A stretch of DNA of 37,996 bases from Caenispirillum bisanense. GTDB taxonomy: Bacteria; Pseudomonadota; Alphaproteobacteria; Reyranellales; Reyranellaceae. The notes under the pieces are model-generated. The model saw only the letters and a list, made by a program, of their open reading frames with translations, did no database searches and was not told the DNA's origin. The DNA is taken from NCBI GenBank assembly GCA_945878895.1, contig CAMDVZ010000004.1:1-37996 (forward strand), in the 5' to 3' direction. A program made the translations under genes and the position numbers. Of this stretch, positions 27,879 to 37,384 are shown in pieces (the stretch's first letter is position 1; every line of letters starts with the position of its first letter).

Positions 27879-28847
27879 TCATTCCAGCTTGATGCCGGCG
27901 TCGCGGATGGTCTTGCCCCAGAAGTCCACTTCCTTGACCACGAAAGCGCCGAACTCCGCCGGACTCCAGTCGTGGCCGAACAGCCCGAGATCGGCGAGCT
28001 TCGCTTTCATCTCGGACGAGGCCGCGATCTTGCGCATCGCGGCGTTGAGCTTGTCGACCAGTTCCTTCGGCGTGCCCGCCGGCGCGAACAGCGCGAACCA
28101 CGCTTCCAGCGTGAAGCCCGGCAGGCCGGCCTCCTCGGTCGTCGGCACGTCGGGGAACGACGGCAGCCGCTTGCCGCTCGCCAGCGCCAGGCCCTTGATG
28201 GCGCCGCTGCGCACGTGGGCGGCGATCGAGGGCGGCGTCACGACGAACACCTCGATCTGGCCCGCCAGCAGATCCTGCGAGGCCGGTCCGGAGCCCTTGT
28301 AGTGGACAGCCGTCAGGTCGAGCCCGGCTGCCTTGTTCAACATCACCGCGCCGATATGCGGAATGCTGCCCGGCCCGACCGTGGCGGCGTTGAGCTTGCC
28401 GGGATTGGCCTTGGCGTAGGCAATGAACGATTTCAGATCGGTCGGCGGCAGCTTTTTCGCGATGGTGATCAGGTGCGGCGCCATCGCGGCCATCGCGACC
28501 GGCGCGAAGTCCTTGATCGGGTGCCAGTTCAGATCCGGAATCAGCGCCGGATTGGCGACGTGCGTGCCGGAATACTGCATCAGCAACGTGTGGCCGTCGG
28601 GTTTGGCCCGCGCCGCCGCGAGCGTGGCGATGTTGCCGTTGCCGCCGCCCTTGTTGTCGATGAGAATCTGGCGGCCGATCTCGCGCGACAGCGGTTCCGC
28701 GAACAGCCGCGCCACGATGTCGGTACCGCCGCCGGGTGGTGCGGGAATCAGGATCGAGATCGGCTTGTCCTGCCAGGTCTGGGCGGCGACCGTGCCGATC
28801 CAGGACGTGGCGAGAAGGGCCGCCAGCGCGGCCATGGTCTTGCGCAT
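27879..28847 (-). CDS. Tripartite tricarboxylate transporter-type (Bug) substrate-binding protein
   Basis: Signal peptide then WQDKPISILIPAPPGGGTDIVARLFAEPLSREIGRQILIDNKGGGNGNIATLAAARAKPDGHTLLM. ATG at 28847. Confidence 0.92.
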   Translation of the reverse strand: MRKTMAALAALLATSWIGTVAAQTWQDKPISILIPAPPGGGTDIVARLFAEPLSREIGRQILIDNKGGGNGNIATLAAARAKPDGHTLLMQYSGTHVANPALIPDLNWHPIKDFAPVAMAAMAPHLITIAKKLPPTDLKSFIAYAKANPGKLNAATVGPGSIPHIGAVMLNKAAGLDLTAVHYKGSGPASQDLLAGQIEVFVVTPPSIAAHVRSGAIKGLALASGKRLPSFPDVPTTEEAGLPGFTLEAWFALFAPAGTPKELVDKLNAAMRKIAASSEMKAKLADLGLFGHDWSPAEFGAFVVKEVDFWGKTIRDAGIKLE

Positions 28848-28879
28848 CGTGGTCTCCGTGTTCCGTTGGTTGCGCCCGA

Positions 28880-29509
28880 TCAGGTCATCGGCGGCATGAC
28901 GATCTTCGCGTAGGCCGGCCGCGTCGTCAGCCGGTCGTACCAGGCGCGCAGATTCGAAAGGTCGGGCAAGTCCTTGCGCTCGAACGACAGGTTGAACCAG
29001 CGGTACGCCATGGCACCGACCGGGATGTCGCCCATCGTGAATTGCGCGCCCGCCACGTAGCGCCGGTTGGCGAGATGGCCATCGAGCCGCTTCCACAGAT
29101 CGGCGGTCGCCACGCGCGCCTTCTCGATGGCGTCGAGGTCGCGCTTCTCCGGCGGCGTGCGCACGAGGCCCCAGAACAGGACCGTCATGCCGCCCTGGAT
29201 GGTGCTCAGCTTCCAGTCCATCCAGCGATCGGCCTCGCCGCGCGTTTTCGGATCGAGCGGCCACAGCGTGCCCTGGGCGTGGATCGACGCGAGGTAGCGC
29301 ACCACCGAATTCGATTCCCACAGCGTGTAGCCGTTGTCGTCGATGGTCGGCACGACGCCGTTGGGGTTCATCGCCCGGTACCAGGGCTGGTCGTTGCCGC
29401 CGAAGGCGCCGCCCACGTCGGTGCGCTCGTAGACGAGGCCGCATTCCTCGGCGCACCACAGCGCCTTCTGGACGTTGATCGAATTGGCCCGGCCATGGAT
29501 TTTCAACAT
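28880..29509 (-). CDS. Glutathione S-transferase family protein
   Basis: MLKIHGRANSINVQKALWCAEECGLVYERTDVGG ... MNPNGVVPTIDDNGYTLWESNSVVRYLA; ATG at 29509. Confidence 0.93.
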   Translation of the reverse strand: MLKIHGRANSINVQKALWCAEECGLVYERTDVGGAFGGNDQPWYRAMNPNGVVPTIDDNGYTLWESNSVVRYLASIHAQGTLWPLDPKTRGEADRWMDWKLSTIQGGMTVLFWGLVRTPPEKRDLDAIEKARVATADLWKRLDGHLANRRYVAGAQFTMGDIPVGAMAYRWFNLSFERKDLPDLSNLRAWYDRLTTRPAYAKIVMPPMT

Positions 29510-29522
29510 GTCGCTTCTCCGC

Positions 29523-30278
29523 TCACTCGCGCCGCCAGGCGCCGTCCCTGGGGACAAGACGATAGTCCTTCCGGCGACCCGCCAGCGTTTCCGCCACGAG
29601 GATCGCCCCGCCGTCGGACGCCCAGCCAAGGCGGTAGACGATGTCCGGGTTCTCGTCGGGCTTCCAGTCGACTTTATCGGGGACGGCCCGCTCCGGCGCA
29701 ATCGACGTCACCGACAATTCGCGGCCATTGAGCTGCTCGTCGCGGAAGCCGAAGGCGCGGCGCCGGTCGGGCGAGAAGACCGGTTCGGCCACGATCGACG
29801 TCATCGCGCCGGTCGTCGCCGAGATCAGCCAGTAGAACTCGAACTCGTTCATGGTCACGCGCACGGCGTAGTGGTTGGTCGCCGTCGGCGCGTCGACGAG
29901 GGCATGGAAGCGGTCGCCGTCGAGGAAGGCCGCGCCCGCGACGCCCTGGTCGAACAGCTTGAGCACCCGGCCGCCCGCCAGCGCCAACATCAACACGCCG
30001 CCGGAACGCGCGGCCGACATTGGCGGCGCGGCGGAAACCGACCGCAGGTGTCGCGCGTCCGCCTCCCACGACGTGCGTGACACCGGGGGTGTCGCCGCGC
30101 GGTCGACTTTCGCCAGATCCTTCGGTGTCGCCCACCCGAACGGATCACCCGGCTCGATCACGACGTTCGACACCACGGCTGCCCGTGGCGGCACCACGGT
30201 CCACGTCTCCTGCCCGTGGCCGCCAGCCGCCGGCACCGTCAGCAACAAGCAAACCAGCAGCGTTCGAACGAAAGACAT
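29523..30278 (-). CDS. Hypothetical exported protein
   Basis: 251 aa with hydrophobic N-terminus MSFVRTLLVCLLLTVPAAGGHGQ; no family recognised. Confidence 0.65.
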   Translation of the reverse strand: MSFVRTLLVCLLLTVPAAGGHGQETWTVVPPRAAVVSNVVIEPGDPFGWATPKDLAKVDRAATPPVSRTSWEADARHLRSVSAAPPMSAARSGGVLMLALAGGRVLKLFDQGVAGAAFLDGDRFHALVDAPTATNHYAVRVTMNEFEFYWLISATTGAMTSIVAEPVFSPDRRRAFGFRDEQLNGRELSVTSIAPERAVPDKVDWKPDENPDIVYRLGWASDGGAILVAETLAGRRKDYRLVPRDGAWRRE

Positions 30279-30290
30279 ACGCCCGTTGCC

Positions 30291-33224
30291 TCAGTGCGCC
30301 GCCGCCCAGCTGTCGCCGACGCCGACCTCGACCACCAGCGGGATCGACAGGCGGGCGGCGTTTTCCATCGTCGCCTTGACGATTCCCTTCGCCGTGTCGA
30401 CCTCGCCGTCGGGCGCCTCGAACAGCAGTTCGTCGTGGACCTGCAACAGCATGCGGGTCTTCAGGTTGGCGGCGGCCAGCGCGGCGGGCATGCGGATCAT
30501 GGCGCGCTTGATGATATCGGCGGCGCCGCCCTGCAAGGGCGCGTTGATGGCGGCGCGTTCGTGGAAGCCGCGGCGGGCGGGGTTCTTGTCGTTGATGCCC
30601 GCGAGGTGGATCTTGCGACCGAACGGGGTGACGACGTAGCCGCGCTCGCGACAGAATCTTCGGGTGCGGTCCATGTAGTCGCGGATGCCGGGATAGCGCT
30701 CGAAATAGGCCTCGATGTAGCGCCGTGCCTCGCCCTGGGCGACGCCGAGCTGGGCCGCCAGGCCGAACGCCGAGATGCCGTAGATGATGCCGAAATTGAT
30801 CGCCTTGGCCTGACGGCGGACCATCGGGTCCATGCCCTCGACCGGCACGCCGAACACCTGGCTGGCGGTGATGGCGTGGATGTCGTCGCCGCGCGCGAAA
30901 GCCTCCTTCAGCGAGGCCATGTCGGCGACGTGCGCCAGCAACCGCAGCTCGATCTGCGAGTAGTCCGCCGACAGCAGGCGGTGACCCGGTTCGGCGACGA
31001 ACGCGCGCCTGATCTTGCGGCCATCCTCGGTGCGCACGGGGATGTTCTGCAGGTTGGGATCGGTCGAGGCGAGGCGACCGGTCGAAGCGCCGGTCATGTG
31101 ATAGGAGGTGTGGATGCGGCCGGTGCGGCGGTCGATGGCCTGCACCAGGGCGTCGGTGTAAGTGCCTTTCAGCTTGGCGAGCTGGCGGTGCTCCATCAGC
31201 GTTTTCGGCAAGGCGTGACCGGCCGCGGCGAGGTCTTCGAGGACGCCGACGTCGGTCGTCCACGAGCCCGACTTGCCGCGCTTGCCGCCGGGCAATTTCA
31301 TCTCGTCGAACAGGATCTCGCCCAGCTGCTTGGGCGAGGCGAGGTTGAAGGCGCGGCCGGCGATCTTGTGCGCCTCGATCTCGTGATCGCGCATGCGTCG
31401 CTCGAACTCCGCGCTGAGGCCCTTGAGCAAGGTCGCGTCGATCTTGACGCCGGCCCCTTCCATGTCGATCAGCACCGGAATCAAAGGCCGCTCGATGGTC
31501 TCGTACATCGCGACCATGCGCTCCCCGACCAGGCGCGGTTTCAGCGCCAGCCACAGCTGCATGGTGACGTCGGCGTCCTCGGCGGCGTAGTCGCGGGCGC
31601 GCTCGATGCCGACGCGGTCGAAGCTCACCTGCTTGACGCCCGAGCCCGCGACATCGGCGAACTTGATGGTCTTCACGCCAAGATGCTCGGCCGCCAGCTC
31701 GTCCATGCCGTGGCCGTGCTTGCCGCCGTCGAGCACGAAGCTCAGCAGCATGGTGTCGTCGACCGGATCGATGTCGGTGCCGTAGCGACGCAACACGGCG
31801 CGGTCGTACTTGATGTTCTGGCCGATCTTGAGGATCGCGGGATCCTCGAGCAGCGGCTTCAGGCGCGCCACGACGTCGGCGATCGCGAGCTGGCCCGGCA
31901 GGATCGCGCCATCGCCGCCGCCCTCGCCCAGCAGGTCGAGCGTGCCCTGCGCGGCGCCGGTCGCGCGATGCGCCAATGGCACGTAGGCGGCGCGGCGTTT
32001 CGAGGCGCCGATGTCGGCGACGGGGCCATCGGGCAACGCCAGCGAGACGCCGACGAGGCCGGCGTTGAGCGAGTCGAGCGCGTCGGTCTCGCAGTCGAAC
32101 GCGACCACGCCGGCGCGCCTGGCCGCGGCGATGAAATCGTCGAGCGCGTCGAGCGTGACGATCAGTTCGTAGTCGGCCGGCGCCAGTGGCTGCGTCGAGA
32201 AGCGCCAGTCGGTGGCGGTGGCGGCGGGAGGTTGCGCCGCAACGCTTTCTCCGGCGTTCTCCGTGGCGACGGGCGGCGGCGCGACGTCGCCACCGGCCGC
32301 GGCAAGCGCGCGCGACTTCGCGGTGCCGACGTTGCCGCTGATGGTGTCGTCGCCCGACCCGAAACCCGGAAACCGCACCCGGTACTTGGCGATCAGCTGC
32401 TTGAAGTCCTGGCGCTGCAGCCACGGAATAAGCACCGCCGGATCGGGCGCGCGCTTGTCGAAACTGTCGACGTCCTCGGGCACCGCGACGTCGCGCTTGA
32501 GCTCGACCAGACGGCGCGAAATCCGCGCCAGTTCGGCGTTGGCGAGCAGCGACTCGCGCCGCTTGGGCTGCTTGATTTCGCCCGCGCGCGCGAGCAGCGT
32601 TTCGAGATCGCCGTACTCGCCGATCAGCTGCGCCGCGGTCTTGATTCCGATGCCCGGCACGCCCGGAACGTTGTCGCTGGCATCGCCCGCGAGGGCTTGC
32701 ACGTCGACGACTTTTTCGGGCGGAACGCCGAACTTTTCAAACACCGCCGCGGAGTCGATCCGCCTGAATTTCATCGGGTCCAGCAGCTCGACGCGGCCAT
32801 CGACGACGAGCTGCATCAGGTCCTTGTCGGAGGACACGATGGTGACCTTCGCGCCGGCCTCGACGGCGAGCCGCGCGTAGGTCGCGATGATGTCGTCGGC
32901 CTCGTAGCCGACCATCTCGACGCAGCCGATTCCGAAGGCCCGCGCGGCCTCGCGAAACAGCGGGAATTGCGGGATCAGTTCCTCCGGCGCGGGTGGCCGG
33001 TGGGCCTTGTATTGCGGGTAGATTTCGTTGCGGAAGGTCTCGCGGCCGGCGTCGAGAATGATCGCGACGTGCTCGACCTCGGGGTCCTCGAGCAGCTGGT
33101 CGATGGTCTTGCAGAAACCGAACACGGCGTTGACCGGCGTGCCGTCGGGGCGCGTCAGGGCGGGCAGGGCGTGGAAGGCGCGGAAGATGTAGCCCGAGCC
33201 GTCGATCAGGTGCAGGTGGCGCAT
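30291..33224 (-). CDS. polA: DNA polymerase I
   Basis: 977 aa: 5'-nuclease domain (HLIDGSGYIFRAFHALP), 3'-5' exo-like region (VVAFDCETDALDSL), polymerase motifs (RLLSADYSQIELRLLAHV, RRQAKAINFGIIYGIS, LLQVHDELLFEAPD). Confidence 0.97.
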   Translation of the reverse strand: MRHLHLIDGSGYIFRAFHALPALTRPDGTPVNAVFGFCKTIDQLLEDPEVEHVAIILDAGRETFRNEIYPQYKAHRPPAPEELIPQFPLFREAARAFGIGCVEMVGYEADDIIATYARLAVEAGAKVTIVSSDKDLMQLVVDGRVELLDPMKFRRIDSAAVFEKFGVPPEKVVDVQALAGDASDNVPGVPGIGIKTAAQLIGEYGDLETLLARAGEIKQPKRRESLLANAELARISRRLVELKRDVAVPEDVDSFDKRAPDPAVLIPWLQRQDFKQLIAKYRVRFPGFGSGDDTISGNVGTAKSRALAAAGGDVAPPPVATENAGESVAAQPPAATATDWRFSTQPLAPADYELIVTLDALDDFIAAARRAGVVAFDCETDALDSLNAGLVGVSLALPDGPVADIGASKRRAAYVPLAHRATGAAQGTLDLLGEGGGDGAILPGQLAIADVVARLKPLLEDPAILKIGQNIKYDRAVLRRYGTDIDPVDDTMLLSFVLDGGKHGHGMDELAAEHLGVKTIKFADVAGSGVKQVSFDRVGIERARDYAAEDADVTMQLWLALKPRLVGERMVAMYETIERPLIPVLIDMEGAGVKIDATLLKGLSAEFERRMRDHEIEAHKIAGRAFNLASPKQLGEILFDEMKLPGGKRGKSGSWTTDVGVLEDLAAAGHALPKTLMEHRQLAKLKGTYTDALVQAIDRRTGRIHTSYHMTGASTGRLASTDPNLQNIPVRTEDGRKIRRAFVAEPGHRLLSADYSQIELRLLAHVADMASLKEAFARGDDIHAITASQVFGVPVEGMDPMVRRQAKAINFGIIYGISAFGLAAQLGVAQGEARRYIEAYFERYPGIRDYMDRTRRFCRERGYVVTPFGRKIHLAGINDKNPARRGFHERAAINAPLQGGAADIIKRAMIRMPAALAAANLKTRMLLQVHDELLFEAPDGEVDTAKGIVKATMENAARLSIPLVVEVGVGDSWAAAH

Positions 33225-33452
33225 GCCCGAGGCGTAGCACGCGGCGACGCCGGAGTCAGCGGGCCGCGGCGGGTCGGGCGGGCGGCGACCGGCTGCCCGC
33301 GTGCGGACACAAAGAGCATGCTGGAAAGCGGTAAAAGGTGGTTAAAATCAACGGATTGGGTCGTTTTCGGGGGTGTTTTTCCGTTATGGCGAGGCGCGAA
33401 AACGGGCGATTCCGGGCGCGATGCGGGGTCGGAAACGAGGCGGTAATTTTAT

Positions 33453-33475
33453 CCGGGTAAAATTAATTTACCCGG
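33453..33475. promoter_or_regulatory. AT-rich inverted repeat in the long intergenic region upstream of polA
   Basis: CCGGGTAAA (33453-33461) ATTAA TTTACCCGG (33467-33475), perfect 9-bp arms; next to a near-palindrome TGAGAAATCATGATTTTCTCA (33490-33510). Confidence 0.4.
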
Positions 33476-33725
33476 CGATTTCAATGACTTGAGAAATCAT
33501 GATTTTCTCATAAACAGTATTTCAGTATCGCCATACACGCTCGAAAACCATCCGAATCCGCCACCCGCCCGAAAACACGATTCGCACCGGTCTGGTCGCC
33601 GCCGGCACCGGTTCGCACCCCGGAAATCGCGGATTTCCGCGCTTTCCGCCGCCATCCCGACCACCGCGCCAACCCCGCCTTTTCGCGCGACGCGAGGCGC
33701 CCTCTCCGACCGCCCCCGCCTGCCC

Positions 33726-34388
33726 CTAGGCCCCCGAGCTCCACTCCAGCCCCGAGCTCGCGCCCGCGGCGGCGTTCGCCCCCATCAGCGCCCGCCAGCG
33801 TTTCGCCCCCGACGCGATCTCGCGCATCTGGGCCATGATGCCGTCGCCGGGGCAGGCCTTGTCGGTGATCGTCATCGCCCCCAGACGGCCGGCCGCGATC
33901 TCGCGTTTGGCCGCCACCTGGATGAATTTGTGGCAGGTGATGCAGGCCCGCGTCGGATCGCCGGGATCGGTCACGCCGGTGCCCTCGACCTCGAGGCGGA
34001 TGTCGGGATGGACGCTCGCGAGCCAGCCCATCAGGCGCGTCGCGTAGTACAGCTGGTCGACGGTCAGCGGCAGCGGATGGTTGCCGGCGTGCTCGATGTG
34101 GATCGACCCCGCCGTGCACCAGCCGGTGCCGAAGGTGATGTCGTCGGTGTCGGCGAACTGCACGACCCGGCCGTCGCGCTCGACGCAGAAATGCGCCGAC
34201 ACCATCTCGTCCTTCTTCTCGACCATCCAGGTGGCGTAACAGCCGCCCGGCGCCTGCGAGAGGTGCTCCGGCTTGGCGAAGCCGACGGTGTGCAGCACGA
34301 TGCGCCGGACCGGCGTGTTGGCGCCGGTGCGCACCTTGTTGGCGCCGGACAGTTTCAGGGTCGCATCGCGATCGGGATACCAGGGCAT
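33726..34388 (-). CDS. N-acetylmuramoyl-L-alanine amidase (Amidase_2 / PGRP-like) domain protein
   Basis: RRIVLHTVGF, SAHFCVERDGRVVQFADTDDITFGTGWCTAGSIHIEHAGNH, KACPGDGIMAQMREI, consistent with a Zn-amidase PGRP fold; ATG at 34388. Confidence 0.72.
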   Translation of the reverse strand: MPWYPDRDATLKLSGANKVRTGANTPVRRIVLHTVGFAKPEHLSQAPGGCYATWMVEKKDEMVSAHFCVERDGRVVQFADTDDITFGTGWCTAGSIHIEHAGNHPLPLTVDQLYYATRLMGWLASVHPDIRLEVEGTGVTDPGDPTRACITCHKFIQVAAKREIAAGRLGAMTITDKACPGDGIMAQMREIASGAKRWRALMGANAAAGASSGLEWSSGA

Positions 34389-34572
34389 GGCGTTCTCCTC
34401 GACGGGACCGGACGGACGTCGCGCATGGACGGGCCGGCGTTGCGCGTCGCGTGCGGGATGGTAGGGAGGCTACGACAAAAGCGGGCGGGCGGCACGTGAC
34501 GATGGCGTGAAGGGGAGGCGGTGAGATAGTCCGACATTACGGCCAATTTCTCGACCTGACAGGCTGGTTTTT

Positions 34573-34602
34573 TGTCTGAATTTCCTATACATATTTCGGA
34601 CA
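34573..34602. promoter_or_regulatory. Candidate AbiEi operator (imperfect inverted repeat) over the abiE start region
   Basis: TGTCTGAATT (34573-34582) - 10 nt - ATTTCGGACA (34593-34602), 8/10 complementary; contains TATACA (-10-like, 34586-34591). Confidence 0.45.
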
Positions 34603-35303
34603 TGATCAATTCACCTCCACCATTGCCGGCGATGATCCGGAATCGCGTGGCCCGTAGCCGGCGGCGGACCGTCTGGACGCCCGTCGACTTTCTCGACCTC
34701 GGGAACCGCGAGGCTGTCGACAAGACGCTACAACGCCTCGTTGCCGCCGACGAGTTGCGACGGATTGATCGCGGCCTCTACGACCGGCCAACGACAAACC
34801 GGTTGACCGGCAGAAAAAGCCCGCCCGACCCGCGCGGCGTCGTCGACGCGGTCGCGCATCGCGAGCGGATTCGCGTGCTGGTCGACGGCATGACGGCGGC
34901 GAACGACCTCGGTCTGACGGATGCCGTGCCGGCGCGGGTGGTCGTCCACACGGAGGCCCGCCTGCGGTCGATCCGTCTTGGCGCGCTCGACATCACGTTC
35001 CGGCCGACCGCGGCCCGCAAGTTGTATTGGGCCGATCGGCCAGCGATGCGGGTCGTCCAGGCGCTGCACTGGTTGCGCGGCACGATAGGCAACAAGGACG
35101 AGGACCAGACCGTGTTGAGGCGCCTCCGTCGGGTGCTTGACGATCCCCGGCATGGCCCGGCCGTCAGGGATGATCTGAAGCAAGGCCTCCAGACATTGCC
35201 CGCCTGGATGCGGACGCTGCTGAAACCGCTTCTGACGGAAGACGCGTCGAGCGCCGGTCACACGGGCAGCGTCGCGGCAGGGGCAAAGGCGGCGCGGCGA
35301 TGA
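34602..35303 (+). CDS. AbiEi-type antitoxin (DUF6088-like) of a type IV toxin-antitoxin system
   Basis: N-terminal wHTH-like RRTVWTPVDFLDLGNREAVDKTLQRLVAADELRRIDRGLYDRP; gene overlaps the AbiEii-type toxin by ATGA. Confidence 0.82.
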   Translation: MINSPPPLPAMIRNRVARSRRRTVWTPVDFLDLGNREAVDKTLQRLVAADELRRIDRGLYDRPTTNRLTGRKSPPDPRGVVDAVAHRERIRVLVDGMTAANDLGLTDAVPARVVVHTEARLRSIRLGALDITFRPTAARKLYWADRPAMRVVQALHWLRGTIGNKDEDQTVLRRLRRVLDDPRHGPAVRDDLKQGLQTLPAWMRTLLKPLLTEDASSAGHTGSVAAGAKAARR

Positions 35304-36352
35304 ATCCCGCATGGGACCGGATCATCGGCGCCGACGACGCGACACGAGCCGGCCTGTTCGCGACGACGGCGGTGCGGATCGGCACGACGCCATCTGGCGT
35401 CGAAAAGGACTTCTGGGTCTGCTGGACGCTCGACGCGCTGTTCAACGGTCTGGCGCCTGGCGGCCCCAGACTGCTTTTCAAGGGCGGTACGTCGCTCTCC
35501 AAGGGCTTCGGCCTGATCGATCGGTTCTCCGAAGACATCGACATCACGGTGTTCCGCGACGATCTGAACGTGAACGCGACCGTCGAGGAACTGGCGGCAC
35601 TCAGCGGCAAGAAGCGAACCGCCCGTCTGAACGCGATCGCCGACGCGTGCCGGACATACATTCGAGGACCTCTCAAGACGGAATTGACGGCCATCGTCGC
35701 CGCGCTGGCGGCGCGACATGGACTGCCGGCGGATCGATTCCGGATCGGGCTCGACGCGGACGACGATCAAACCTTGCTCGTTTGGTATCCGCCGGCCTCT
35801 CCCGTCGATGCCTATGTCCGGCCAGCCGTGAAGATCGAGGCGGGCGCGAAGTCGGCGCTCGATCCCAACACCATCAGCACCATCAGGCCCTATGTCGACG
35901 ACGACACGCCCGGACTCGACCTGGCGGTCCCCAACGTCGTCACGGTCGACCCGCAGCGGACCTTCTGGGACAAGGTCGTGATCCTCCATGGCTTGCGGCG
36001 TTGGCACGACAAGCGCGGCGAACTGCGTGGCGGCGGCCAGCGTATTTCGCGCCACTATTACGACATCCACAGGCTGATGGAGTCAGACGTCGGCCGGCGC
36101 GCAATGTCGAACAAGGCACTCGGTGCCGACTGCGTGGCTCACGCCCGCATGTTTTTCGATCGCCCCGACTACGACCTTGCCTCCGCCCGAGCGCCGAACT
36201 TCGCGGTGTTGCCCCACGGCGGCATGGTCGAGGCGCTGCGCCGCGACTACGCAGCCATGGCGGCGATGATTTTCGGTCCAGTGCCGGAGTTCGACCGGGT
36301 GCTTCGCAGCGTGGCAGGGCTTGAGGGATTGCTGAACTCGCCGGGTGCTTGA
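35300..36352 (+). CDS. AbiEii/AbiGii-type nucleotidyltransferase toxin
   Basis: LLFKGGTSLSKGFGLIDRFSEDIDITVFRDD is the AbiEii GSx/DxD-like nucleotidyltransferase motif; 350 aa; directly downstream of the antitoxin. Confidence 0.9.
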   Translation: MNPAWDRIIGADDATRAGLFATTAVRIGTTPSGVEKDFWVCWTLDALFNGLAPGGPRLLFKGGTSLSKGFGLIDRFSEDIDITVFRDDLNVNATVEELAALSGKKRTARLNAIADACRTYIRGPLKTELTAIVAALAARHGLPADRFRIGLDADDDQTLLVWYPPASPVDAYVRPAVKIEAGAKSALDPNTISTIRPYVDDDTPGLDLAVPNVVTVDPQRTFWDKVVILHGLRRWHDKRGELRGGGQRISRHYYDIHRLMESDVGRRAMSNKALGADCVAHARMFFDRPDYDLASARAPNFAVLPHGGMVEALRRDYAAMAAMIFGPVPEFDRVLRSVAGLEGLLNSPGA

Positions 36353-36412
36353 AGTTGCCGACCCGAGGCAGGTGACGGTCGGCCGATTGTGGTCTCAGTA
36401 CATTCAGTTCAG

Positions 36413-37102
36413 CTAGATTTTTACGTCCGCTTCTAGCATTCGAGTCACTGCAAGGCCTTTCGCGTCCTTCCATTCGCCATTTTTCGCCACCTGCACACTC
36501 GCGATAAGTCGACGTTCCGCGCATTTCGGGCAAGAGAGTAAACGGAACGTCAGTCTAGCTTTAACGTCATCCTTCGGCAGCTTTCGCTCAGGCGGCTGCC
36601 ACTCAAGAACCTGTCGAATTATGGGTAAGTCGCCAGTCTTGAAATTTTCGTGCAGTACTGCGGCCTCTTTTGCCGTGAGATCTTTCGTGGACCTGGAAAA
36701 TATCTTCTTCAAGTAGGCTTGGCATTTTTCACAGCTTGGAAGATTGTATAGAACGGCAAAAGCGCAAAATGAACCAAGTACAAAACCACCGAGCCTCAGG
36801 ATCGCGAACAAGTATCCAGCATCACCAACTTCGCCGGTATCGGCCCCCGATCGACCGATCCTCATGTGCGCTTTGGTCATGACGAGGTCGACATAGTCCG
36901 CAAAGCTAATCAATTCACTGACATGACGGCCGTCGCTAAGGACAAGCGTGCTGAAATCAAGATAGTAGATCAGCGCCATCGTCGCCGAGCCGACAATCGT
37001 CGAAGCGAGAATAGCATCAACGATAGTCGGCTTTATATGAAACAGCCAAGAAGTGAGCAAAGCACCGCTCGCCGCCACAAAACCCACGAGACCAGCTCCC
37101 AC
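36413..37102 (-). CDS. Hypothetical membrane protein with two CxxC pairs
   Basis: 229 aa, GTG start, two or three hydrophobic segments, then LPSCEKCQ and LLSCPKCAERR; lower GC than the rest of the window. Confidence 0.6.
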   Translation of the reverse strand: MGAGLVGFVAASGALLTSWLFHIKPTIVDAILASTIVGSATMALIYYLDFSTLVLSDGRHVSELISFADYVDLVMTKAHMRIGRSGADTGEVGDAGYLFAILRLGGFVLGSFCAFAVLYNLPSCEKCQAYLKKIFSRSTKDLTAKEAAVLHENFKTGDLPIIRQVLEWQPPERKLPKDDVKARLTFRLLSCPKCAERRLIASVQVAKNGEWKDAKGLAVTRMLEADVKI

Positions 37103-37384
37103 CGGTATGATAATCTAGAAGGAAAGGCTAAACACATTGAAGCCGGTGTACCGAGCGATGAGTACATTAGCGCTGCCCGCAGCAGCGCAACTCAGAAGCA
37201 TTGATATCCAGAGAGTTGCGTGCTTCATACGACACCTGTCAATCTCATCGTGTCCTCGCGGGAGAAAGCTTGGACATTTTCTACAACGTTGTCACCTGTG
37301 AACTTGCCGCACGCGAAGGCGTCAACCTCGCAATCCGCCAGTCACTGCATCCACACTCCGCTCGTACGGCCATGGAGATTGCCC

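Noticed and set aside
30216-33446. 1076-aa ORF antisense to polA
   Set aside because: Shadow ORF of a GC-rich gene; low-complexity composition and no domain, while the opposite strand is a full DNA polymerase I.
33726-34388. Prophage endolysin interpretation of the amidase
   Set aside because: No holin, tail or other phage structural genes nearby; a chromosomal PGRP-like amidase is an equally good explanation.
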